This document shows positions 17,222-25,391 of a stretch of 64,000 bases of DNA, piece by piece. Both the position numbers and the translations under genes were made by a program. Origin of the DNA: JANSYL01 sp963921255. Its GTDB lineage: Bacteria; Pseudomonadota; Alphaproteobacteria; Rhodobacterales; Rhodobacteraceae. The notes below the pieces were generated by a model, which was not told where the DNA came from, did not search any database, and worked only from the letters and a program-made list of their open reading frames with translations. The DNA lies in NCBI GenBank assembly GCA_963921255.3, contig CAWUEW020000001.1:310001-374000 (forward strand), read 5' to 3'. Position 1 is the first letter of the stretch, and every line of letters begins with the position of its first letter.

Positions 17222-17998
17222 ATGGCCTATGAGACCCTGATCGTCGACATCGAAGATCATATCGCGCTCATCAAACTGAATCGCCCCGACGCGTTGAATG
17301 CGTTGAACAGCCAACTGTTGGGCGAATTGACCAAGGCTCTGACCGCGGCTGACACCAACGACAAGGTGCGCTGCATCGTCATCACCGGTTCGGAGAAAGC
17401 GTTCGCCGCGGGTGCCGACATCAAGGAGATGAGCGACAAGGGCTATGTCGACGTCGTGAACGAAGACCTCTTCGGGCCCGAGGCCGAAGCCATCAGCAAA
17501 TGCCGCAAACCGATCATCGCCGCGGTCGCCGGCTATGCGTTGGGCGGCGGATGCGAACTGGCCATGTCCTGCGATTTCATCATCGCGGCCGACACGGCGA
17601 AATTCGGGCAACCCGAGATCAATCTGGGCGTCATGGCCGGCCTTGGCGGGTCGCAGCGCCTCACCCGGCTGGTGGGCAAATCCAAGTCAATGGATATGCA
17701 CCTGACCGGACGGTTCATGACCGCGGAAGAGGCCGAACGCTCGGGCCTTGTCAGCCGGGTCGTGCCTGCGAAAAAGCTGATGGAAGAGGCGATGGGCGCC
17801 GCGACCAAGATCGCCGAGAAATCGGTGATCGCGGCCCGCGCCGTGAAAGAGGCCGTCAACCAGGCCGAAGAGCTTAGCCTGCAAGACGGCCTTTTGTTTG
17901 AGCGGCGCCTGTTCCACTCGTTGTTCGCGACCGAGGATCAGACCGAAGGGATGGCCGCTTTCCTCGAAAAGCGCGAAGCCCAGTTCCGCGACAAATAG
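17222..17998 (+). CDS. Enoyl-CoA hydratase
   Basis: 258 aa, crotonase fold. ITGSEKAFAAGADIKEM (about residues 58-74) and ALGGGCELAMSCDFIIA form the CoA/oxyanion-hole region, with the catalytic glutamates in GGGCELAM and PEINLGVMAGLGGSQRL. It hydrates trans-2-enoyl-CoA in fatty-acid or phenylacetyl-CoA degradation. It could serve as PaaF for the paa cluster 25 kb away, but it is not in that cluster. The 3' end is convergent with the SHMT-like gene. Confidence 0.93.
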   Translation: MAYETLIVDIEDHIALIKLNRPDALNALNSQLLGELTKALTAADTNDKVRCIVITGSEKAFAAGADIKEMSDKGYVDVVNEDLFGPEAEAISKCRKPIIAAVAGYALGGGCELAMSCDFIIAADTAKFGQPEINLGVMAGLGGSQRLTRLVGKSKSMDMHLTGRFMTAEEAERSGLVSRVVPAKKLMEEAMGAATKIAEKSVIAARAVKEAVNQAEELSLQDGLLFERRLFHSLFATEDQTEGMAAFLEKREAQFRDK

Positions 17999-18004
17999 AG
18001 CGCG

Positions 18005-19321
18005 TCACACCACGTAGTGCAGATCCTGAAACCGCATCCGCAGATCAGCGGTGCGCGGGGCGATGGATGCCGGATCGTTCGAGCCAAGCGCCTCGGCAAT
18101 CAGATCCGCCAGCCCGTCGACATCATCCAGATCGACACCCCACCGCACCAACTCGGGCGTGCCGATGCGCAGGCCGTTCATGTCACCCTCGACCGGGTCG
18201 ATCGGCAGACCGATGCCACAGGCCAGGAAACCGGCCTTGCGCAACTTCTTCGAAGCCGCCTGCCCCCCGCCATAGGCCGCGGCGCGTACGGCAAACTGAT
18301 GCGAGCGGGTGGCGCCGCCGGAGGTTTCAAACACCGGGACACCGCGCGCCTTCAGGGCCGCAGCCAACGCGACGGACACCGCGATCATCTTGGCGGCATA
18401 GGCCCACCCGTGAACTTTCCAATCCAGCAGAGTGACCGCCAGAGCCGCGGATTTGGCGGCGTCGAAATTGGCCGTCATGCCGGGAAAGGCGATCTGGTCC
18501 AATCGTTCGGCCAAGGCGGCGTCATTCGACACGATCAGCCCACCGGCCGGACCGCCGAGGCTTTTGTAGGTGCTCATTGTCATCAGATGCGCGCCTTCGG
18601 CCAGCGGATCGGCCCATGCCTTGCCCGCGATGATCCCGCATTGATGCGCGGCATCGAACAGCACCTTTGCCCCGACCTCATCCGCAATGGCGCGCACGGC
18701 GCGCACGGGATGCTCGAACAGGTTCAACGAGGCCCCAAGGGTGATCAGCTTGGGCCGTTCACGAAGCGCGAGTGCGCGCAGCCCGTCCGGGTCCACCGTA
18801 TAGCCATCCTCGAACACCGGCGCCGGCAGGATGCGCAGCCCGTAGAGACCGGCACATCCCGCCTCGTGATGCGTAACGTGACCCCCCACCATCGCTGGCG
18901 GCGCGATGATCGTGTCGCCCGGTTTGCAGGTCGCCATGAAGGCATACAGATTGGAAATCGCGCCGGATGGCACGCGAATCTCGGCGAACTGCGCGTCGAA
19001 GACTTCGGCCGCCAATTCGGCCGCGATCACCTCGATCTCTTCGATGGCTTCCAACCCCATCTCGTATTTGTCGCCCGGATAGCCAAGCGAGGGCCGCGAT
19101 CCGATGCCCGAGGCCAGCAACGCCTCGGCCTTCGGGTTCATTACGTTGGTCGCCGGGTTCAGGTTGAAACAGGACCGCTCATGGATGTCCTTGTTTTCTT
19201 CAGCCAGGGCTTCAATCCGCGCCAGGGTCGCCGCGGCGTCGGCCGTGGCCGTAGCTGTCGCGATATCCTGCACCCGTGTTTCGCAGGGTTCGGGAACCCA
19301 GTCGCGCTTTACCAATCCCAT
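18005..19321 (-). CDS. SHMT-like fold-type-I PLP enzyme
   Basis: 438 aa. Related to serine hydroxymethyltransferase but atypical. It has SGAISNLYAFMATCKPGDTII, GGHVTHH, FDAAHQCGIIAG (Asp for the pyridine N) and MSTYKSLGGPAGG, where Lys forms the PLP aldimine (canonical SHMT has TTTHKTLRGPRGG). The N-terminus replaces the usual SHMT start with CFNLNPATNVMNPKAEALLASGIGSRPSLGYPGDKYEMGL. It may cleave or form a beta-hydroxy amino acid other than serine, and folate use is uncertain. No housekeeping glyA is in this window. Confidence 0.75.
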   Translation of the reverse strand: MGLVKRDWVPEPCETRVQDIATATATADAAATLARIEALAEENKDIHERSCFNLNPATNVMNPKAEALLASGIGSRPSLGYPGDKYEMGLEAIEEIEVIAAELAAEVFDAQFAEIRVPSGAISNLYAFMATCKPGDTIIAPPAMVGGHVTHHEAGCAGLYGLRILPAPVFEDGYTVDPDGLRALALRERPKLITLGASLNLFEHPVRAVRAIADEVGAKVLFDAAHQCGIIAGKAWADPLAEGAHLMTMSTYKSLGGPAGGLIVSNDAALAERLDQIAFPGMTANFDAAKSAALAVTLLDWKVHGWAYAAKMIAVSVALAAALKARGVPVFETSGGATRSHQFAVRAAAYGGGQAASKKLRKAGFLACGIGLPIDPVEGDMNGLRIGTPELVRWGVDLDDVDGLADLIAEALGSNDPASIAPRTADLRMRFQDLHYVV

Positions 19322-19382
19322 GTTCGGCCCTCCGTCAGACTGGGGCGATCATGTCCGGGCGCGGCGGTGTCTGCAAACGCAT

Positions 19383-19411
19383 TTGCATCCGGCGCCCAAC
19401 CTCGCTATACG
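19383..19411 (+). promoter_or_regulatory. Candidate sigma-70-type promoter for rpsT
   Basis: -35 TTGCAT (19383-19388), 17-base spacer, -10 TATACG (19406-19411). It is oriented toward rpsT with about 120 bases of leader. Both hexamers match 4 of 6 consensus positions. Confidence 0.45.
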
Positions 19412-19530
19412 CCGCGCCAGACATGCGTGTGAGGCCCGATATGGCCAGAGTCGCCCGGTACAAAACCCGGGGTCGGGATCTCCCGCGCAGTACGCTTATT
19501 GAGACCTGACAAGACGAAAGAAGACACAGC

Positions 19531-19797
19531 ATGGCAAATTCGCCCCAAGCCAAAAAACGCGCCCGCCAGAACGAGCGTCGTTTTGCCGTCAACAAAGCCC
19601 GCCGCTCGCGCATCCGCACCTACCTGCGCCGCGTCGAAGAGGCCATCGCGTCCGGTGATCAGGCGGCCGCACAGACCGCGCTGAAGGAAGCGCAGCCCGA
19701 ATTGATGCGCGGCGTGACCAAGGGTGTGCTGCACAAAAACACCGCATCCCGGAAAATGTCGCGCCTGTCGGCCCGCGTGAAAGCGATGCAAGCCTGA
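19531..19797 (+). CDS. rpsT: 30S ribosomal protein S20
   Basis: 88 aa, full length and very basic. ANSPQAKKRARQNERRFAVNKARRSRIRTYLRRVEEAI and the C-terminal GVLHKNTASRKMSRLSARVKAMQA are the S20 hallmarks. S20 binds 16S rRNA early in small-subunit assembly. A rho-independent terminator follows at 19824-19855, so it is monocistronic. Placement just before dnaA is common in Rhodobacterales. Confidence 0.98.
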   Translation: MANSPQAKKRARQNERRFAVNKARRSRIRTYLRRVEEAIASGDQAAAQTALKEAQPELMRGVTKGVLHKNTASRKMSRLSARVKAMQA

Positions 19798-19823
19798 GTC
19801 GCTTGTTCAGCATCACAGTCAAG

Positions 19824-19855
19824 AAAATGCCCCGCTCGGACGGGGCATTTTTTTT
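19824..19855 (+). terminator. Rho-independent terminator of rpsT
   Basis: Perfect 11-base arms AAAATGCCCCG (19824-19834) and CGGGGCATTTT (19841-19851) with loop CTCGGA, running into an eight-T tract (19848-19855). Confidence 0.93.
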
Positions 19856-20404
19856 GCAGATGCAATTTCTGGTGTTGCGACAAAGGCCTAACACAGCGGG
19901 CCGCAGATTCGGTGTGCTGTCATCATTCTGTCAAGTTCGAAGAGTCGTTGCGAGGCCTGCGCGAGTCCCGCTAATTTGATGGGGCGATTCAGGCGCCGCT
20001 TGGGGGGGTTTGAAGAGGCAATTCGGCCAACGGGCCCGGGGTGAGCAGGTATCCAGACCGTATCTGCAGAGTGTGTGGGACGCATCTTGGGGGATGCAGA
20101 CCCAACGCTGTTCCCTGATCCGACCGAATACGTGGGACCGGCCATCGAGCACGCCACGGCGCCTCTTACCATTTCGACACGCGTTGCTGGCCTTCGAATG
20201 TGAAAAGTGAGGCGTCAAGCGGTGCACATTTGGCACCGTTCCGATAGTCTTTTTCTGTTCTGGCGCGCGCGACCCGATTCGCCTTATTTCGGCGAACGTC
20301 ATGTCGGGTCTTTGGGGATGGCGGGAGACCGTCGCGTTGGAACGGAATGCGGCACAGGTGTGGCAGCGGTGACTTGCAATAAGAATAAGGGATTGGAACG
20401 ACTT
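19856..20404. promoter_or_regulatory. dnaA upstream region with clustered GANTC (CcrM) sites
   Basis: About 550 bases without a convincing gene. Five GANTC sites occur: 19906-19910, 19942-19946, 19963-19967, 19986-19990 and 20276-20280. Four lie within 85 bases, well above chance. CcrM methylation of GANTC controls dnaA transcription in Caulobacter, so cell-cycle control is a reasonable inference. I found no cluster of TTATCCACA-type DnaA boxes, so I do not call an origin. Base composition is lower in GC than the flanking genes. Confidence 0.55.
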
Positions 20405-21808
20405 ATGACGCATGAGACTTGGGGGCAGGTTCGGGGCGCGTTGCTGGAATCGGTTGGAAAAAACAACTTCACGGCCTGGATTGATCCCATTGAGTTTGAT
20501 CGCGTCGACAACCGCAAGGCGTCGTTCGTTGTCCCGACGAATTTCATCGGCTCCTGGGTGTCCAAGAATTTTGGCGATGTGATCCTGCGCCACCTGATTT
20601 CGGCAGGTGTCGGTGTGGACCGCCTCGAGTTCAACGTGGGCCGGGTCGAGGATATTTCGGCCGCAAACACGCCAACCTCACCGACCGCGGCGGAGCCTGC
20701 GGCGCAACCTACACCGGTTCAAGCGGCTCCAACGCCCGCGCGGACAGGCGGGAATGGCGGCGGCGATCTTCCCGGCACCAAGCTGAACCCGGCCTTCACC
20801 TTCTCGAACTTCGTCGTGGGCAAGCCGAATGAGCTGGCCCATGCGGCGGCCAAGCGCGTTTCGGAAGGCGGCTACGTCGCGTTCAATCCGCTGTTCCTCT
20901 ACGGCGGGGTCGGCTTGGGTAAAACGCACTTGATGCATGCCATCGCGTGGGACTTGCGGGAACGTTTCCCGGAATCGCGCATCCTGTATCTGTCCGCCGA
21001 GCAGTTCATGTACCGGTTCGTTCGCGCCCTGCGCGAGCAGGACACCATGTGCTTCAAACAGCTGTTCCGGTCGGTCGACGTGCTCATGGTGGATGACGTT
21101 CAGTTCATCGCCGGCAAGACCTCGACCCAGGAAGAGTTCTTCCACACCTTCAATGCGCTGATCGAGGCGGGCAAACAGATCGTCATTTCCGGCGACAGCG
21201 CGCCGGTGGATATGGAAGAGCTGGACACCCGCATCGCGTCGCGCCTTCAGTGCGGGCTGGTCGTCGATCTGCATCCGACCGATTACGAACTGCGCCTCGG
21301 CGTCCTCCAGCACAAGGCGGACATCGCGCAGGCAAAGAATCCGTCGATCCGCATTTCCGATGGTGTGCTGGAGTTTATTGCGCAGAAGGTCTCGACCAAT
21401 ATTCGCGTGATCGAAGGGGCGCTGACCCGCCTGCTGGCCTTTGCCGATCTGATCGACACGCAGATCACGCTGGATATGGCGCAGGATTGCCTCGCCGACA
21501 TCCTGCGGGCGACCGACAAAAAGGTCACCATGGATGAGATCATCAAGAAGACCTGCGAGTACTACAACATCAAGCAGGGCGACATGATGGGGGCCAGCCG
21601 CGCGCGGTCGGTCGCGCGCCCGCGCCAGATGGCCATGTATCTGTGCAAGACCCTGACGACCCGCTCCTACCCCGAGATTGCCCGCAAGATCGGCGGACGG
21701 GATCACACCACCATCCTCTACGGCGTCCGGAAGATCGAAGAACTCATCGCGGTCGACAACCAGATTGCCGAAGATGCGGAGCTTTTGCGCCGCATGTTGG
21801 AGGCCTGA
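20405..21808 (+). CDS. dnaA: Chromosomal replication initiator protein DnaA
   Basis: 467 aa. Domain I is residues 1-85 (MTHETWGQVRGALLESVGKNNFTAWIDPIEF). A Pro/Ala-rich linker follows (about 86-120). The AAA+ domain has Walker A GVGLGKTH (near 168), Walker B VLMVDDVQF (near 223) and sensor segments. Domain IV carries the DNA-binding signature IGGRDHTTILYGVRKIE (near 428). It binds DnaA boxes and unwinds the origin. The start at 20405 gives the family N-terminus. An in-frame extension to 20207 is rejected as non-conserved. Confidence 0.97.
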   Translation: MTHETWGQVRGALLESVGKNNFTAWIDPIEFDRVDNRKASFVVPTNFIGSWVSKNFGDVILRHLISAGVGVDRLEFNVGRVEDISAANTPTSPTAAEPAAQPTPVQAAPTPARTGGNGGGDLPGTKLNPAFTFSNFVVGKPNELAHAAAKRVSEGGYVAFNPLFLYGGVGLGKTHLMHAIAWDLRERFPESRILYLSAEQFMYRFVRALREQDTMCFKQLFRSVDVLMVDDVQFIAGKTSTQEEFFHTFNALIEAGKQIVISGDSAPVDMEELDTRIASRLQCGLVVDLHPTDYELRLGVLQHKADIAQAKNPSIRISDGVLEFIAQKVSTNIRVIEGALTRLLAFADLIDTQITLDMAQDCLADILRATDKKVTMDEIIKKTCEYYNIKQGDMMGASRARSVARPRQMAMYLCKTLTTRSYPEIARKIGGRDHTTILYGVRKIEELIAVDNQIAEDAELLRRMLEA

Positions 21809-21934
21809 CGCGCTTTCTCCCCCGCGGTGTCTTGACGAAGCGGGGGGAGTGCGGGAACCCTGAAAAAAACCATTGTGCAAATGGGGGAAGGGATTAGTCT
21901 CATCCCCCCTGCATATTGTCGGAGCCACAGGGTC

Positions 21935-23053
21935 ATGAAACTCTCGATCGAGCGCGCCACGCTGCTGCGGGCGGTATCTCAGGCACAATCAGTCGTCGAA
22001 CGGCGCAACACGATCCCGATCCTGGCCAATGTGCTGATCGAGGCCGAGGGCGATAGCGTCAGTTTCCGCGCGACGGATCTGGACATTGAAGTGGTCGACA
22101 AGGCCCCCGCCATGGTCGAGCGTGCAGGCGCGACCACCGTGTCCGCCGTGACCCTGCATGAAATCGTGCGCAAGCTGCCCGATGGCGCGATGGTTCAATT
22201 GAGCGAGGATGGCGCAGCCGGACGGCTGACGGTGCAGGCGGGTCGGTCGAATTTCCAGCTGGCGACCCTGCCCAAGGAAGACTTCCCGGTCATGACCGCA
22301 ACCGAATACGGCGCCAATTTCTCGGCCCCGGCCCCGGTGCTGCGGCGCCTGTTCGACAAATCGAAATTCGCCATCTCGACCGAGGAAACCCGATATTACC
22401 TGAACGGTGTGTACTTCCACACCTCCGAAGGGGAAACCGGCCCCGTGCTGCGCGCTGTGGCCACGGATGGCCACAGGCTGGCCCGGATCGATGCGGCCGT
22501 GCCCGCAGGCGCCGAAGGCATGCCGGGCGTGATCGTCCCGCGCAAAACCGTGGGCGAGCTGCGCAAGCTTTTGGACGACGACGAAGCCCAGATCGCTGTC
22601 AGCGTGTCGGAAACCAAGGTCCGCTTCGCCACGCCCGAAATCACTCTGACCTCCAAGGTCATCGACGGGACCTTCCCGGATTACACGCGGGTGATCCCGC
22701 AGGCCAATTCCCGCAAGATGGAGGTGGACGCCGCCGACTTTGCCAAGGCCGTCGACCGGGTGGCGACCGTCAGTTCCGAGCGGTCGCGCGCCGTGAAGAT
22801 GGCGCTCGATGAGGATCGTCTGATCCTGTCGGTCAACGCGCCGGACGCGGGCGCCGCAGAGGAGGAGCTCGCCGTTGCCTATGGGGATGACCGGTTGGAG
22901 ATTGGCTTCAACGCCAAGTACCTGCTCGAGATCGCAAGCCAGGTGGATCGCGAAAACGCGGTGTTCCTGTTTTCCTCGCCGGGCGAACCGACCCTGATGC
23001 GCGAAGGCAATGACACCACGGCGATTTACGTCGTGATGCCGATGCGGGTGTGA
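21935..23053 (+). CDS. dnaN: DNA polymerase III beta subunit (sliding clamp)
   Basis: 372 aa, standard length. The N-terminus MKLSIERATLLRAVSQAQSVVERRNTIPILANVLIEA and C-terminus SSPGEPTLMREGNDTTAIYVVMPMRV are typical of three-domain beta clamps. It forms the ring that tethers polymerase III to DNA. It follows dnaA by 126 bases. An ORF extension to 21875 is rejected in favour of MKLSIERA. Confidence 0.97.
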   Translation: MKLSIERATLLRAVSQAQSVVERRNTIPILANVLIEAEGDSVSFRATDLDIEVVDKAPAMVERAGATTVSAVTLHEIVRKLPDGAMVQLSEDGAAGRLTVQAGRSNFQLATLPKEDFPVMTATEYGANFSAPAPVLRRLFDKSKFAISTEETRYYLNGVYFHTSEGETGPVLRAVATDGHRLARIDAAVPAGAEGMPGVIVPRKTVGELRKLLDDDEAQIAVSVSETKVRFATPEITLTSKVIDGTFPDYTRVIPQANSRKMEVDAADFAKAVDRVATVSSERSRAVKMALDEDRLILSVNAPDAGAAEEELAVAYGDDRLEIGFNAKYLLEIASQVDRENAVFLFSSPGEPTLMREGNDTTAIYVVMPMRV

Positions 23054-23080
23054 TCGGGCGCACCGTCCGACAGCGTGTGC

Positions 23081-23148
23081 TGGAAAATCCAGAGATTTTC
23101 CAAGCCGGATTTGTCGACAAATCCGTCCCGTTTTTCGTGCGAAAAACG
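23081..23148. repeat. Three tandem perfect palindromes between dnaN and recF
   Basis: Hairpin 1: TGGAAAATC (23081-23089), CAGA, GATTTTCCA (23094-23102). Hairpin 2: 20-bp palindrome with arms CGGATTTGTC and GACAAATCCG (23106-23125). Hairpin 3: CGTTTTTCG (23129-23137), TG, CGAAAAACG (23140-23148). They are separated by only 3 bases each and end 5 bases before the recF ATG. Hairpin 1 shares the GAAAAT-N6-ATTTTC core with a palindrome inserted in queG (53876-53897), which suggests one family of palindromic elements. Confidence 0.8.
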
Positions 23149-23153
23149 CCGCC

Positions 23154-24254
23154 ATGACGGTTTTTGTTGCGCAGCTTGCCCTCTCGCATTTTCGCGGTCA
23201 CCGCCGGGCGCGGCTGGCGTTGGATGGGCGGCCCGTCGCGCTGTTCGGTCCGAACGGGGCGGGCAAGACCAACCTGATCGAAGCGGTGTCCCTTCTGTCG
23301 CCCGGTCGTGGATTGCGCCGTGCCACCGCCGAAGAGATCATCCGCCGCCCCGAAGCCCTGGGATGGAAGATCACGGCGCGCCTCGATGGTCCGGGCCTGG
23401 GCCACGAAATTGAACTGACGGCCGAACCGGGGCAGCCCCGCAGCACGCGGATCGACGACAAGACCGCGCCGCAAACGGCCTTGGCCCGGCTTTTGCGGAT
23501 CGTCTGGCTGGTGCCGTCCCAGGACCGGCTGTGGATCGAGGGGGCCGAAGGACGCCGCCGCTTCCTCGACCGGATGACACTGAGCTTTGCGCCGGACCAC
23601 GCCGAGGCTGTGCTGACCTATGAAAAGGCCATGCGGGACCGGAACCGCTTGTTGAAAGATCAGGTCAGCGATGGGCGCTGGTATGCTGCCCTCGAACATC
23701 AGATGGCCGAGGCCGGTGCCGCGATCACCACCAATCGACGCGCCGCTCTGGCGCGCTTGACCGAGGCACAAGCCGAGGCGGCGACGGCTTTTCCCATCGC
23801 CGAACTCGACCTCGAAAGCGACGCGCCCGATGCCGCCGCCGATCTGGCGCAGGCCTTCGCCGAAAGCCGCCCGCGCGACATGGCCGCGGGGCGCACGCTG
23901 GTTGGGCCGCACCGCGCCGATCTGGGCGCGCTCTATCGCGACAAGGGCGTGCCCGCACGGCAGTGTTCCACCGGAGAGCAGAAGGCCTTGCTGATCTCCC
24001 TCATCCTGGCCAATGCGCGGGCACTGAAGGCCGATAAGGGCAGCGCACCCCTCGTCCTTCTGGATGAGGTCGCGGCCCATTTGGACAGTGGCCGCCGCGC
24101 GGCGCTGTTTGACGAGATTTGCGCCTTGGGCTGTCAGGCCTGGATGACCGGGACGGGCCCCGAGCTGTTCTCTGACCTGGGGGACCGGGCGCAGCGGATC
24201 GTGGTCTCCGAGGACCAGGGCGAAAGCCACACCACTCTGGAGGAACGGCCATGA
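23154..24254 (+). CDS. recF: DNA replication and repair protein RecF
   Basis: 366 aa. SMC-like ATPase with Walker A LFGPNGAGKTNLIEAV (about residues 30-45), ABC-type signature STGEQKALLISLILANA and Walker B PLVLLDEVAAHLD. It loads RecA at single-strand gaps. No good ribosome binding site is visible because three hairpins occupy the leader. The stop overlaps the next gene by 4 bases (ATGA). Confidence 0.95.
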   Translation: MTVFVAQLALSHFRGHRRARLALDGRPVALFGPNGAGKTNLIEAVSLLSPGRGLRRATAEEIIRRPEALGWKITARLDGPGLGHEIELTAEPGQPRSTRIDDKTAPQTALARLLRIVWLVPSQDRLWIEGAEGRRRFLDRMTLSFAPDHAEAVLTYEKAMRDRNRLLKDQVSDGRWYAALEHQMAEAGAAITTNRRAALARLTEAQAEAATAFPIAELDLESDAPDAAADLAQAFAESRPRDMAAGRTLVGPHRADLGALYRDKGVPARQCSTGEQKALLISLILANARALKADKGSAPLVLLDEVAAHLDSGRRAALFDEICALGCQAWMTGTGPELFSDLGDRAQRIVVSEDQGESHTTLEERP

Positions 24255-24684
24255 GCCCGCTTCCCGTGAATCGTATCACGCTGGTGAAATTGGGGGTCGC
24301 TGATCTGGACCGTGCACGTGGCTTCTATGACAGCCTTGGGTGGGTCGAGGCGCAGGCCCTGGATGGCGTGGTGTTCTACCAGATGGACGGCCTCGTTCTG
24401 GGCCTGTTCCATCGCGAGACGCTGGCGGCGGACCAAGGGCGGCCCGGGGCCGATCTGGGCACGGGCGGCGTGGTGTCGGCGCAGAACTTCTTCGACACGT
24501 CGGAGGTGGATGCGGCATGGGATCTCTTGCCCTGCGCGCCGGGGCCACGCCCCTGAAGGCGCCGGACCCGACAGAGTGGGGCGGTTATTCGGGTGTCTTT
24601 GCCGATCCCGACGGCCACGTTTGGGAGTTGGCCTACACCCCGAATTGGGGCATGGACGACCAAGGCCGCAGCTGGATTCCATAA
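24251..24684 (+). pseudogene. VOC (glyoxalase/bleomycin-resistance fold) protein, frameshifted
   Basis: Frame 1 reads VNRITLVKLGVADLDRARGFYDSLGW...VLGLFHRETLAAD...DTSEVDAAW up to about 24520. The match then moves to another frame, LALRAGATPLKAPDPTEWGGYSGVFADPDGHVWELAYTP, ending at 24684. Joined, the two halves make a normal single VOC domain of about 144 aa with metal-site-like His/Glu positions. The shift is explained by one missing base near 24515-24535. As read, the first frame stops at 24556. The substrate is unknown. Sequencing error is possible. Confidence 0.8.
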
Positions 24685-24690
24685 AGTCCC

Positions 24691-25317
24691 ATGACCCTCA
24701 CCGCCGTGCAGGTCGCCCTTTACGCGGGCGCGCTCTTTGTCTTGTTCATCACGCCGGGCCCCGTGTGGCTGGCCACCGCCGCACGCGCGCTGGCCCATGG
24801 CTGGCAGGCCGCGCTGCCCTTGGTTGTGGGGGTGGCCCTGGGCGACGTTGTCTGGTCCGTGACCGCGCTTCTGGGTCTTGCCTGGCTGGTCGGCTCGCTG
24901 GAGTGGCTGATGGATGTCCTGAAATGGGTTGCCGTTCTGGTTTTCGCGCTGATGGGGCTGCTGCTGATCCGCAATGCCGAGAAAGACATCGCCGCCGACA
25001 GCGCCTTGACCAAGCCGGGGGCCTGGGCCGGATTTCTGGCCGGTGTCGCGGCGATCCTCGCCAACCCAAAGGCGGTTTTGTTCTACATGGGCATGCTGCC
25101 TGGCTTCTTTGATCTGGGCGCGCTGACCGCGGCGGACATCGTCGTCATCGCGGCGGTGTCGATGGTGGTGCCCCTGGTTGGCAACACAGGCTTTGCCATC
25201 CTTGTCGACACCGCGCGACGCCGGTTTTCCTCGCCCGAGCGGTTGGCCCGCATCAATCGGATCGCCGGGGCGATGCTGATCCTTGTGGCTGTGGTGATTG
25301 CCCTGTCGAACCCCTAA
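24691..25317 (+). CDS. LysE/RhtB family exporter
   Basis: 208 aa with about six membrane helices. It contains ITPGPVWLATAARALAHGW (the 'TPGP' LysE motif, residues 19-40), LxGLLLIRNAEK and GFLAGVAAILANPKAVLFYMGMLPGFF. The family exports amino acids or homoserine-type compounds. The substrate is not predictable. It starts 6 bases after the VOC gene. Confidence 0.9.
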   Translation: MTLTAVQVALYAGALFVLFITPGPVWLATAARALAHGWQAALPLVVGVALGDVVWSVTALLGLAWLVGSLEWLMDVLKWVAVLVFALMGLLLIRNAEKDIAADSALTKPGAWAGFLAGVAAILANPKAVLFYMGMLPGFFDLGALTAADIVVIAAVSMVVPLVGNTGFAILVDTARRRFSSPERLARINRIAGAMLILVAVVIALSNP

Positions 25318-25334
25318 ATATTGGGGTGGATCGC

Positions 25335-25363
25335 GTGACAATCCCGCCCGGGGCGGGTATAAA
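25335..25363 (+). promoter_or_regulatory. gyrB: Candidate gyrB promoter with palindromic GC-rich spacer
   Basis: -35 GTGACA (25335-25340), exactly 17 bases, -10 TATAAA (25358-25363), 28 bases before the gyrB ATG. The spacer contains CCCGCCC-G-GGGCGGG (25343-25357), a perfect GC palindrome. It could make promoter opening depend on supercoiling, which would suit gyrB autoregulation (inference). Confidence 0.6.
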
Positions 25364-25391
25364 AACGCAAACAAAACAGGCAGACACGTGC

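Noticed and set aside
20010..20210. 66-residue frame upstream of dnaA
   Set aside because: No ribosome binding site, no recognisable domain and biased composition. Regarded as chance.
19856..20404. Possible chromosomal origin upstream of dnaA
   Set aside because: No cluster of TTATCCACA-type boxes and no AT-rich unwinding repeat. Many alphaproteobacterial origins are elsewhere.
21989..23155. Long minus-strand frame opposite dnaN
   Set aside because: Shadow of dnaN. His/Arg/Gly-rich and without a domain.
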